A DNA stretch of 50,754 nucleotides from CAYPJE01 sp964410945. GTDB lineage: Bacteria; Fidelibacterota; Marinisomatia; Marinisomatales; TCS56. The translations under genes were made by a program, and so were the position numbers. Position 1 is the first letter of the stretch; every line of letters starts with the position of its first letter. Where the stretch lies: positions 1 through 50,754 of the forward strand of contig CAYPJE010000021.1 of assembly GCA_964410945.1 (NCBI GenBank). Reading direction: 5' to 3'. Shown here in pieces: positions 34,289 through 42,855 of the stretch. A model generated the notes under the pieces. The model made no database searches. It had not been told where the DNA came from and was given only the letters and a program-made list of their open reading frames with translations.

Positions 34289-34390
34289 GATTGTTCGATT
34301 GAACCATATTATTGCCTGATTGTTTCACGGAAGTTATTCAACCAGGCTGATTTATCTTTTTTTCTACACCCGAGCTTACGAATTTCCAGT

Positions 34391-34789
34391 GTGAAGAAAT
34401 TTCTATTATTAGCATTACTGACCGGCTTGTGGGGCCAATCCTGGGAGGATATGTTTTCCATCGATTTACGCCAGCGGGTTTTGGATGGAAACAAATTACA
34501 AATTCTGGTTCAGTTCAATAATAACACTGATCTGCAAATCTCCGGATTGCAGGGATTCATTACTGTGCGTGGTTATCATAATGAAATTATATCTGAGCAA
34601 AGGCTGGTTCTGATCCAGGAATATGAGGATGCGCTCAAATCGGGATTGTCGGTCAGCCGTGGATTGATATTCGATTACAATCCCAATGAGTCGTCAAAAT
34701 ATGCTTTCCATGTTGGCAGGATCGAATTTACCGGCGACCACCGGATTTATACCTACCACCCCAAGGTGGGATTGATCAGAATCGATTAA
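34391..34789 (+). CDS. Small exported protein of unknown function
   Basis: 132 residues from a GTG at 34391, chosen because it starts a clean signal peptide (MKKFLLLALLTGLWGQS); the frame stays open to 34193 but that part lies over the 5' end of the opposite-strand protease gene. The mature part is strand-rich (LQILVQFNNNTDLQISGLQGFITVRGY … YAFHVGRIEFTGDHRIYTY), suggesting a compact beta-sandwich. No family recognised. It is convergent with the next gene and overlaps it by 4 bp at TTAA. Confidence 0.65.
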   Translation: MKKFLLLALLTGLWGQSWEDMFSIDLRQRVLDGNKLQILVQFNNNTDLQISGLQGFITVRGYHNEIISEQRLVLIQEYEDALKSGLSVSRGLIFDYNPNESSKYAFHVGRIEFTGDHRIYTYHPKVGLIRID

Positions 34790-35292
34790 TCGGCCAGCTT
34801 CTGCAAGTGCTTGTCCAGTTTATCATCCAGTAATTTATTCCAGCCGTCTTCCTCCATCTTTAACATCAGATCGTTGATCCAGAATTTGGTCTGACGGATA
34901 TACTGATCGATTTCCTCCAGCGACATGCGCTCGGCATACATGGTGGCAATTATAATCGCCGATGGAACCGGCACGTAGGAATGTAGCGGATCCTGGTAAA
35001 AATTATCGACGGCCGTGACCAGTTCCCGGGTAGTCAGATAATCGACTGTTTCCGCGTAGATGCTGTCGGCCAGACCCTGATCGGCGGACCAGGTCTTGAG
35101 ATAATAAAACAGGCGACCGTCCAGAACACCATTTATATAGGCGGCTTTCATCCGGTAAGTCATATCCGGATTATGGTCCGTTAACTGGTTGAGCCGTTTC
35201 CAGTCACCGCCATCCCAGAAAATCCGATTTTCCTGGGCCTGGATTGACAGGGCAAAAACCAATAACAAAACTATTATAATGATCTTCTTCAT
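34786..35292 (-). CDS. Small exported helical protein of unknown function
   Basis: 168 residues from the ATG at 35292, which overlaps the aldehyde dehydrogenase stop (ATGA) and begins a signal peptide (MKKIIIIVLLLVFALSIQA); an ATG three codons earlier is less natural. The mature part is mostly helical with conserved-looking aromatic positions (MTYRMKAAYINGVLDGRLFYYLKTW, SYVPVPSAIIIATMYAERM). It recalls Rap1a-like periplasmic immunity proteins only in general pattern. Its tight coupling with the dehydrogenase gene may be incidental. Confidence 0.65.
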   Translation of the reverse strand: MKKIIIIVLLLVFALSIQAQENRIFWDGGDWKRLNQLTDHNPDMTYRMKAAYINGVLDGRLFYYLKTWSADQGLADSIYAETVDYLTTRELVTAVDNFYQDPLHSYVPVPSAIIIATMYAERMSLEEIDQYIRQTKFWINDLMLKMEEDGWNKLLDDKLDKHLQKLAD

Positions 35293-36653
35293 TTGACGCA
35301 CACTGTTTTAATATTAACAAATTCCCGGATTCCAAAGGCAGCCAGTTCGCGGCCATACCCGGAATTTTTCACGCCACCGAACGGTAAGCGTGGATCGGAT
35401 TTTACAAAATCATTAACAAAACAACAACCAGCCTCCAGCTGCAGTTCGGCGATCCGACGACCCTTTTCCAGATCGCTGGTGAATATGGCGGCCCCTAAAC
35501 CGAATTCGGATTGATTGGCCAGCCGAAGCGCCTCCTCTTCATCACGGGCCGCAATAACGGCCGCTACTGGCCCGAATAATTCCTGGTCAAAGGCCGGCAT
35601 TCCCGGACAGACATCAGCCAGAACAGTAGGCGGGTAATAAGCACCAGGTCCGGCAGGAATTTTGCCCCCCAGCAACAGTCTGGCACCAGCGGCAATACTA
35701 TCAATTACCTGTTGGTGCAACTCATCGCGCAGGTCGGACCGGGCCATTGGTCCCAAACCAACCTCCTCGAACGGATCACCAAAGTGAAAAGATGACATTT
35801 TCCCCACCATCAATTCAGTAAACCGGTCAACAATCGCCTGATCGACAATAAAGCGTTTGGCAGCGATACAACTCTGTCCACCGTTAAGCATCCGGGCAGC
35901 TGCACAACTGGAAACGGCTGAATCCAGATCGGCATCCTTCAAAACGATGTAGGGATCACTGCCTCCCAATTCAAGCACAGTCTTCTTAAGATTTGCCCCG
36001 GCCGCAGCAGCTACGGACTGACCGGCTGGAGTACTGCCGGTTAGGGTTACAGCCTGCACCAATGGATTCTCGATCACCGCTTTAACCTGTTGTGAACCGA
36101 TCAGTAAAGTTCGGAAAATATTTTCCGGGAAACCGGCCTGCCGGAAAATAGCTTCGATCGCCAGGGCACAGCCGCTCACATTGGAAGAGTGTTTCAATAC
36201 CGCACCATTACCGGCCATAAGGGCCGGGGCAGCAAACCGGAATACCTGCCAGAAGGGAAAATTCCAGGGCATTACCGCCAGAATCACACCCAATGGCTGA
36301 AAAGCCACATAGCTGCGCTGCATTTCGGTAGGAATTTCTTCAGGACTGATAAATGCCTCTACATTCTCGGCATAATAATCGCAAACCCAGGCACATTTTT
36401 CAACCTCGGCAATGGCCTGCATCAATGGTTTACCCATTTCACTGGTGATCAGAAATCCCAATCTTTCTTCTTCTTTCAGCAGCAGTTCCGCAACCTGGCT
36501 CATTTTACGGGAACGGTGATCCAGGCCGGTTTCTCTCCAACTGCGGAAGTCCTGATCAACCATGAGAAGTATTTCTTGCCACTCATCCGGATGCATTTCC
36601 CGATATTCTTTGATTGTTTCGCCGGTGGCCGGATTGATTGATTGTAAACTCAT
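35289..36653 (-). CDS. NAD(P)-dependent aldehyde dehydrogenase (succinate-semialdehyde type)
   Basis: 454-residue aldehyde dehydrogenase. Diagnostic residues are MPWNFPFWQ (Asn131), the NAD loop TGSTPAGQ, Glu228 in LELGGSDPYIV, and the catalytic Cys262 in GGQSCIAAKR. GSDPYIVL and the overall length match the short succinate-semialdehyde dehydrogenase subgroup (GabD/Sad-like). The C-terminal FGGVKNSGYGRELAAFGIREFVNIKTV is standard. It oxidises short semialdehydes to acids; exact substrate is not decided by sequence. Confidence 0.9.
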   Translation of the reverse strand: MSLQSINPATGETIKEYREMHPDEWQEILLMVDQDFRSWRETGLDHRSRKMSQVAELLLKEEERLGFLITSEMGKPLMQAIAEVEKCAWVCDYYAENVEAFISPEEIPTEMQRSYVAFQPLGVILAVMPWNFPFWQVFRFAAPALMAGNGAVLKHSSNVSGCALAIEAIFRQAGFPENIFRTLLIGSQQVKAVIENPLVQAVTLTGSTPAGQSVAAAAGANLKKTVLELGGSDPYIVLKDADLDSAVSSCAAARMLNGGQSCIAAKRFIVDQAIVDRFTELMVGKMSSFHFGDPFEEVGLGPMARSDLRDELHQQVIDSIAAGARLLLGGKIPAGPGAYYPPTVLADVCPGMPAFDQELFGPVAAVIAARDEEEALRLANQSEFGLGAAIFTSDLEKGRRIAELQLEAGCCFVNDFVKSDPRLPFGGVKNSGYGRELAAFGIREFVNIKTVCVK

Positions 36654-36745
36654 TGTGATTTCCCGCGTGGTGTTAATTTACATCAACTTGATGGATACCA
36701 GTGGCGGAAAATAGCTGATTATGGCAGGCGATATAAGAGATAGGT

Positions 36746-36781
36746 AACCTTCCAGGTCTATAAGATATGACCTGGAAGGTT
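36746..36781. repeat. Palindrome, copy 2 (perfect 13-bp arms)
   Basis: AACCTTCCAGGTC and GACCTGGAAGGTT are exact complements around a 10-nt loop. The copy at 28296-28331 has the same arm length, loop length and nearly the same arms. Both sit just past the 3' ends of genes, here 14 bp beyond the S9 peptidase stop. Confidence 0.75.
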
Positions 36782-36794
36782 TCTTAAAACTGTA

Positions 36795-38951
36795 CTATTC
36801 AATACCCAGCAAATCCAGGATGAAGGCATACTCAAAGGCCACTTCCTTCAAATAATCGTAGCGGCCCGAGGCGCCGCCATGCCCGGCACCCATATTGGTT
36901 TTCAGGAGCAGACGGTTATTATCCGTTTTGGCAGCCCGCAGTTTGGCCGTCCATTTGGCCGGTTCCCAGTACTGCACCCGGGGATCATTCAGTCCGGCGG
37001 TGATCAACAGATTGGGATAATCCTTGGCTGCCACCTGGTCATAGGGCGAATAATCTTTCATGTACCAATAGAATTCCTCATCGTTGGGATTGCCCCATTC
37101 ATCATATTCGATTACGGTCAACGGAATCGACTCATCCAGCATGGTGGTGATAACATCCACAAACGGAACATCCGCTACGATTACCTTAAACAGATCCGGC
37201 CGCAGATTGGATACAGCACCCATCAGCAGACCACCGGCGCTGCCGCCAACCGCCACCAGTTGCTTGGGATTAGTGTAATTATTCTCAACCAGGTATTCGG
37301 CACAACTGATGAAATCGGTATATGTATTTTTTTTGTTCAATAACTTGCCATCCTCATACCAGCCACGTCCCAGGTAACTGCTGCCACGGATGTGGGCCAC
37401 GGCGAAAATAAAACCACGATCGATCAGGCTGAACCGGTTGGAATTGAAACGTGGATCGGTATTGTATCCATAGGAGCCATAACCGTAAAGATAGACCGGA
37501 TTGCTGCCATCGCGGATCATATCCCGGCGGTAAACAATTGAAATGGGAATCTGCTTGCCATCGACTGATGTGGCGAACACCCGTGTGGTTTCATACCGGG
37601 TGGGATCGTAACCACCTAATACCTCATCCTGTTTCTGTAATTCCCGCTGGCGGTAAGACATATTGTAATCATAGATCGAATTAGGTGTAATAAAGGAGGA
37701 ATACTTAAAACGCAGTTGCCCCGTGTTGAACTCAGGATTTTCCTCAAGGTTCATTTTATAGGTCGCTTCGGGAAAATCCACATAATATTCTTCGGAACTC
37801 TCAAAATCCCTGACTCGGATTTTTCGCAAACCCTGATCCCGTTCCACTACAACCAAATGATTCCGGAAGGTTATTATTTCCTCCAGTATGACCGCATCAC
37901 GATGTTCAATCACTGTTGTCCAGTTGTCAATTGTCGGATTACTCACCGGAGCCGCCATCAGCTTAAAATTCAGTGCATTGTCGTTAGTTAAAATAAAAAA
38001 TTTATCCTCATGATGAGCCGGATAGTATTCCATCCGGTACTGGCGGGGATGGATAATCTCGAAACTGCCCTTAGGATCGTCGGTCATCAAATAGCGGACT
38101 TCAGTGGTAACCTGGCTTCCCAGCATCAGGAAAAGAAAGGCCTGGCTTTTGGATTTCTGGATGCTGAGGAAATATGAATCATCGACTTCCTCGTACACCA
38201 GGACATCCTCACCCGGATCGGTACCGAGAACGTGACGGTATAACCGGTATGGGCGCATGGCTTCATCAACGGTAGTATAAAAAACTGTTTTATTATCGTT
38301 GGCCCATTCCAGGGAATAATAGGTACCCTCGATCTGCTCGGGATATAATTCGCCGGTCTCAAGATTCTTGAAATAGACCGTATACTCCTCCCCGCCGTCC
38401 AGGTCAACCGAATAGGCCAGCAACTTGTGATCGGGACTGACCTTGAATTCACCAATCTCGAAATATTCCGATCCTTCCGCCAGCTGGTTCTCATCAAGTA
38501 AAATTTCTTCACCCGCCTCCAGAGAACCCGGTTTACGGCAATAAACTTTATACTGTTTGCCTTCCTCGGTCCGGGAATAGTAGAAATAATCACCATATTT
38601 TACCGGAACCGACAGATCGGTTTCCTTGATACGGCTTTTCATTTCCTCGAATAATGCAGTCTGCATATCTTCCGTTTGTTTCATTACCGCATCGGTATAG
38701 GCATTCTCGGCTTTGAGGTAATCAAGAACTTCCGGACTGGTCCGATCCTTAAGCCAGTAATAATTATCAATACGCAAATCGCCGAACATATCCATCTTGT
38801 GTGGTCGGATTTCCGCCACAGGTGCTGCAGGTTTCATAATTTTCTCGTTTTCGACTAGTGTATCACCACCGGTCCGGGGGGCACAGGACCAGCCAGCCAG
38901 ACCAGCCAGTGCAATTATTATTGGTAAGCTCCAGATTAGTCGCTTTCGCAT
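36795..38951 (-). CDS. Prolyl oligopeptidase / oligopeptidase B family peptidase (S9A), lipoprotein
   Basis: 718-residue serine peptidase. N-terminal signal with lipobox-like AGWSC (Cys23). The mature protein begins with the family's PHKMDMFGDLRIDNYYWLKDR region, then a seven-bladed propeller (about 90-430) that filters substrates by size, then an alpha/beta-hydrolase domain. That domain carries YGSYGYNTDPRF, HIRGSSYLGRGWYEDG, catalytic Ser in GGSAGG (about 569), Asp in NDPRV (about 655) and His in GAGHGG (about 690). The DPR and YEDGK patterns favour oligopeptidase B, which cleaves after basic residues. Probably periplasmic, lipid-anchored. A second S9 peptidase lies just upstream on the same strand. 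Confidence 0.93.
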   Translation of the reverse strand: MRKRLIWSLPIIIALAGLAGWSCAPRTGGDTLVENEKIMKPAAPVAEIRPHKMDMFGDLRIDNYYWLKDRTSPEVLDYLKAENAYTDAVMKQTEDMQTALFEEMKSRIKETDLSVPVKYGDYFYYSRTEEGKQYKVYCRKPGSLEAGEEILLDENQLAEGSEYFEIGEFKVSPDHKLLAYSVDLDGGEEYTVYFKNLETGELYPEQIEGTYYSLEWANDNKTVFYTTVDEAMRPYRLYRHVLGTDPGEDVLVYEEVDDSYFLSIQKSKSQAFLFLMLGSQVTTEVRYLMTDDPKGSFEIIHPRQYRMEYYPAHHEDKFFILTNDNALNFKLMAAPVSNPTIDNWTTVIEHRDAVILEEIITFRNHLVVVERDQGLRKIRVRDFESSEEYYVDFPEATYKMNLEENPEFNTGQLRFKYSSFITPNSIYDYNMSYRQRELQKQDEVLGGYDPTRYETTRVFATSVDGKQIPISIVYRRDMIRDGSNPVYLYGYGSYGYNTDPRFNSNRFSLIDRGFIFAVAHIRGSSYLGRGWYEDGKLLNKKNTYTDFISCAEYLVENNYTNPKQLVAVGGSAGGLLMGAVSNLRPDLFKVIVADVPFVDVITTMLDESIPLTVIEYDEWGNPNDEEFYWYMKDYSPYDQVAAKDYPNLLITAGLNDPRVQYWEPAKWTAKLRAAKTDNNRLLLKTNMGAGHGGASGRYDYLKEVAFEYAFILDLLGIE

Positions 38952-38984
38952 AGCTTTTCTCCGTAAGCGGTATGAGACCCGCGT

Positions 38985-40895
38985 CTATTTTAGCAGGAAT
39001 TCTTCCAGGAAGAGACTGACCGCATTGTAGTAATAATCGCGGTTGAATTTTTTCTTAAAACCATGGCCCTCGTCCATGGCAACCATATACCATACATCAC
39101 CACCGTTGGCCCGGATGACATCGCGCATCTGTTCGGCTTCGGTTACCGGCACACGCGGGTCGTTGTAACCCTGAATGATGAAAAGCGGTTTGGTAATTTT
39201 ACTGGCATTGGTACTGGGTGATATTGCCTCCAGATGAGCCCGCATCTCAGGATCCCGTTCATCACCATATTCGACCCGACGAAGGTCACGGCGGTAAGAT
39301 TTGGTGTTGGTCAGGAAAGTGACAAAATTGGAGATACCAACCACATCGACAGCAGCGCTGATCCGGTCGTTGTAGTGGGTCATACTGGCCAGGACCATAT
39401 AACCACCATAGGAACCGCCAAATACGGCAATCCGGTCAGAATCAAGGTCATTCTGGTTATCGATCCAATCCAAGAAGGCACCGATATCCTTGACCGAATT
39501 CTCACGATTGAAACCGTTGTCCATCTTAAGGTATGATTTACCGTAACCATCAGAACCGCGCACATTGGTGGCCAGTACGGCAATTCCCAGCTCTTTGATC
39601 CAGTACTGGAAGGTGGAAGAAAAATAGGGCGTATACTGGCTCTCGGGTCCACCATGGATGTAGATTACCACCGGGTGTGGTCCCGGTTCGGTGGGACGAT
39701 ACAGGAAGGCCGGTACAGTCAGACCATCAAAGGATTCAACGTGGATCAGTTCGGGCATAATGAATTGCTCGGTATTCAGTCCCCCGACCTCACTCTTGGT
39801 CCAGCGCTTCAATTTCTTTTTCTTTACATCAAGTACGAAAATATCACCGGGTGTCCGGGGATTATCAAAACCGATTGCCAGGCTGCGGTTATCGTTGCGA
39901 AAACTAAGGGCAGAAATATCGCCCACCGGCAGATCGGGAATCGTCAATTCGGAGAAATCTTTGGTCTTGATAATATGAATTTTTGAGATGGCGTCTTCAT
40001 TAGCCAGGTAAGCTAAATACTTTCCATTATCCGATTGGGTAAACCCGGCCACATCCCAGGGAATATGCCCAGATACCAGCCGGGTTTCCTTGGTAGCCAG
40101 ATCGTAGTAGCGAAGATGTTTGAATTCCGTATTCTCATCGCTGGTCAGGTATATACCTTTACCATCCTTGCTGAAGGCCGCATCGCCGTAGGCAACCGGT
40201 TCATCACTGGGATTGATCTGAGTCATCTCACCAGTGCTCAGATCGACCATATGCACATAGGTTTCGGTAATCGACACATATCTAAGGACCAGAAGCTTGG
40301 TATCATCTGGCGACCAGTTGGTGGCCACCCAGTAACCTGGTTCCGTAACCACCTGCCTGAATTCCTCGTCCGCCAGGCCACCAACATAGACCTGCATGTC
40401 GGTACCGTTACCCATATTGCTGGTAAAGGCAAACTGTTTGCCACTATTGGACCAGGGTCCTAACCCATTCCGGGATTTACCATCCGTCAGCATCCGGTAA
40501 GTGCCATCATCCAGATCGAAATAATTGATCTGGTAATATTCATTACCGCCAATATCCTTGGAAAACAGAAAGCCATTCTGCGCCGGATCGGGACAATAGC
40601 TGGCGCCACCGACCGGTTCTTCAAAAAAGGTTATCTGCTGCCTGACTCCCAGGGGCTGCTCCACAAAATGAATCTGGGATGTTTCGGCAAAACGGGTTGA
40701 GATCAGCATTCCCGGTCCGGAAGGATTCCAGGAGCGGAAGCTGGCGGAGCGTACATTGCGGTACTGCCAGTTGCGGATTTTAACTTCTTCCGGTATCTCG
40801 GGTACATTCTCCATGATCAGGTTGCCAATCTGCACCTGTTCCTGGGCAAAGATAATTATCGGAATCAATAGGAATAGAAAATTTCTGATACGCAT
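38985..40895 (-). CDS. S9C-type exported peptidase (acylaminoacyl/dipeptidyl peptidase-like)
   Basis: 636 residues with a signal peptide (FLFLLIPIIIFAQ). A TolB-like propeller of about 330 residues (PWSNSGKQFAFTSN, WSPDDTKLLVLRY, FSKDGKGIYLTS) precedes the hydrolase domain. That domain contains YIHGGPESQY, NVRGSDGYGKSY, the nucleophile in FGGSYGGYM (Ser about 494), Asp in NDPRVP (about 578) and His in DEGHGF (about 611). This is the S9C arrangement that removes short N-terminal peptides. AGGGGA precedes the ATG. It ends 34 bp before the oligopeptidase B-like gene, so the pair is likely an operon for peptide scavenging. Confidence 0.92.
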   Translation of the reverse strand: MRIRNFLFLLIPIIIFAQEQVQIGNLIMENVPEIPEEVKIRNWQYRNVRSASFRSWNPSGPGMLISTRFAETSQIHFVEQPLGVRQQITFFEEPVGGASYCPDPAQNGFLFSKDIGGNEYYQINYFDLDDGTYRMLTDGKSRNGLGPWSNSGKQFAFTSNMGNGTDMQVYVGGLADEEFRQVVTEPGYWVATNWSPDDTKLLVLRYVSITETYVHMVDLSTGEMTQINPSDEPVAYGDAAFSKDGKGIYLTSDENTEFKHLRYYDLATKETRLVSGHIPWDVAGFTQSDNGKYLAYLANEDAISKIHIIKTKDFSELTIPDLPVGDISALSFRNDNRSLAIGFDNPRTPGDIFVLDVKKKKLKRWTKSEVGGLNTEQFIMPELIHVESFDGLTVPAFLYRPTEPGPHPVVIYIHGGPESQYTPYFSSTFQYWIKELGIAVLATNVRGSDGYGKSYLKMDNGFNRENSVKDIGAFLDWIDNQNDLDSDRIAVFGGSYGGYMVLASMTHYNDRISAAVDVVGISNFVTFLTNTKSYRRDLRRVEYGDERDPEMRAHLEAISPSTNASKITKPLFIIQGYNDPRVPVTEAEQMRDVIRANGGDVWYMVAMDEGHGFKKKFNRDYYYNAVSLFLEEFLLK

Positions 40896-41027
40896 GGTTC
40901 AATCCCCTGCTAAAGGTGTGGTTTATTGACTTATTTGAGAATTTATTTTTCAGGAAGTTACAAATTATCAAGTTTCGATTGATGCAAATTAATCATAAAT
41001 ATTTATAGCTGAATACAAGCAGGTCGG

Positions 41028-41270
41028 TTACACCATCAGATTTTTCTTACAATAGACTTTTACCGGGCAACCACATAACGGAGCAAATGGTGATGGTACC
41101 GCAAATCCACATTCATTGCGTCTATTCTCGCAGTCACAATCAACGTAATCGTTGGAACTGCCCTTAAGAATCTCAATTACATCGACATCAATATTTTCTA
41201 TGCACTTGAAGTAATTGTTACAATTCACACGGTTGGCTAAGATATCATATTCTTTGACACTGATTTTCAC
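41028..41270 (-). CDS. Cysteine-rich small protein (80 aa)
   Basis: Unrecognised 80-residue protein with ten cysteines, arranged as CNNYFKC, CDCENRRNEC, CGC and a final YC near the C-terminus. It has no signal peptide, so metal binding is likelier than disulfides. It starts with GTG at 41270 and has only a weak ribosome-binding site (AAAGA). Flanked by non-coding stretches, it appears to be a single gene. The even Cys spacing argues for a real gene, but with no homologue recalled I keep confidence moderate. Confidence 0.5.
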   Translation of the reverse strand: MKISVKEYDILANRVNCNNYFKCIENIDVDVIEILKGSSNDYVDCDCENRRNECGFAVPSPFAPLCGCPVKVYCKKNLMV

Positions 41271-41523
41271 GTTAATCTTTCATGTTTATAATTGCTCTAT
41301 CAACCAACTTGGGTTTAATAAAAAATATAGTGTGAATTTGTATGACGCAAGGTAAAATTCATTGTGTTGCCATGTTCATGTGTTAAAATGCTTAATAAAC
41401 CACTGAACAATAACCTATGTATTGATTTCATACTCCCCAACATTAAACACTTAACCTCTTAACTTGAACTATTACTTCCCGATACCAGTAATTCAAAATC
41501 CACAACTCAACATCCAACATTTC

Positions 41524-42855
41524 CTATAGCCACATACTGAAAGCTGTCCCCGTCCCCGGTTCCGATTCAACTTCCAAGCGTCCTTTGTGGCGACGGATAA
41601 TTTCCCGGGACAGGCTCAGGCCAATGCCGTTGCCATCCGGTTTGGTGGTGAAGAAGGGAATAAATATCTTCTCCATCAGATCGGGGGAAACTCCACAACC
41701 ATTATCACTGATCCTGATTAGCGGAACGGCTCCCGTACTTATTTCAGCAGAAAGATTAATCTCCGGCTCATCAACTTCCCTGACGGCCTGAATGGCATTC
41801 TTGCACAAATTGATCAGAACCTGTTCAATCAGATTACGATCAGCGGTGATTTTCATGGAATCAGTATCCACCCGACTATGCAAAGCCACCTTGCCGGTTT
41901 TGAGCTCCTCATCCAATAGTGTTTTAACCTGATCAAACAATTCTTTGACATCCACCAGCTCATATTTAGGAATAGGTATACGCGTCAGGCGACGGTAGTC
42001 CTCGAGGAAATCAATCAGTCCGGTACTGCGCCGTTCGATGGCAGCGGCGGCGTCCCTGAGATCGTTTAATGCTTCATCATCCAGTTCCCTGGAATTCAGC
42101 AGTTTATTGGATGTGGCCGCCAGCGATGAAATTGGTGTTATCGAATTCATGATTTCATGGGTCAGCACGCGAATCAGGTTATGCCATGCCTGCATCTCCT
42201 GCTCTTCCATTTCCTCATGAATATCCTGCACAGCCACCAGGCGGAAATTTCTCTGGCGCAGAATGAAGGTTGTAGCATAGATCGACAGCAGCAACCGCTG
42301 GCCGCCCAGGGCAACTTTCACCAGGCGATTTTCACCGGATTTGATCTGCACCAGGCATTCAGCCAGTTCTTTGCTGACTTTTTCCAGATAACGAATATTC
42401 TTTGGTGTGGGCACCTGCAGCAGACGCCGAAAGGCATTATTTGTCATTTCAACTTCACCATCGGTGTGATAAGCGATTAACCCCACACCTACATGCTGGA
42501 TCACTGTCTGCAGATATTGGAAACTCTCCTCACGCTCCTGTCGGATTCCACGAAAACGCTGCATCACTTTTTCATATTCCTGAGCCAGTTCCCTGAATCC
42601 GGCATCTTCGAATTCTGACCGGTAATTCTGGGTAAAATCGGAGTATTCGATTGATTGGAGAAAGCGGGTCAGGGTGTTATTAGTCCGGGCGACAAATTGG
42701 TGAATACTCCCTACCTGGTATAGAGCTAAAAACCCGATAAAAACGGTCGTCACAACCAAATCAGTTTCAAGCAGCAGGTACGTAAAAACAGCCAGGGACA
42801 GGAACAGGATAACAATCCGGATAAACGAATGGATAATGAACCGTTTAAAGACCAT
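41524..42855 (-). CDS. Membrane sensor histidine kinase (NtrY-like)
   Basis: 443 residues. Two membrane helices at about 5-28 and 32-48 with almost no periplasmic loop, a HAMP-like linker, a PAS domain (about 112-215: VGVGLIAYHTDGEVEMTNNAFRRLL), and a kinase core. The H-box LTHEIMNSITPI has its phosphoacceptor at His233. The core also has N-box NLCKNAIQA, G1 DNGCGV, F-box PFFTTK and G2 GNGIGLSL. This is the NtrY type that pairs with sigma-54 activators. It overlaps the response-regulator gene by 11 bp. With hardly any external domain it may sense the membrane itself or through a partner such as the ABC transporter encoded divergently. Confidence 0.93.
   Translation of the reverse strand: MVFKRFIIHSFIRIVILFLSLAVFTYLLLETDLVVTTVFIGFLALYQVGSIHQFVARTNNTLTRFLQSIEYSDFTQNYRSEFEDAGFRELAQEYEKVMQRFRGIRQEREESFQYLQTVIQHVGVGLIAYHTDGEVEMTNNAFRRLLQVPTPKNIRYLEKVSKELAECLVQIKSGENRLVKVALGGQRLLLSIYATTFILRQRNFRLVAVQDIHEEMEEQEMQAWHNLIRVLTHEIMNSITPISSLAATSNKLLNSRELDDEALNDLRDAAAAIERRSTGLIDFLEDYRRLTRIPIPKYELVDVKELFDQVKTLLDEELKTGKVALHSRVDTDSMKITADRNLIEQVLINLCKNAIQAVREVDEPEINLSAEISTGAVPLIRISDNGCGVSPDLMEKIFIPFFTTKPDGNGIGLSLSREIIRRHKGRLEVESEPGTGTAFSMWL

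Noticed and set aside
36189..36641. A 150-residue plus-strand frame inside the aldehyde dehydrogenase gene
   Set aside because: Antisense shadow of a well conserved enzyme; its residues show no recognisable pattern.
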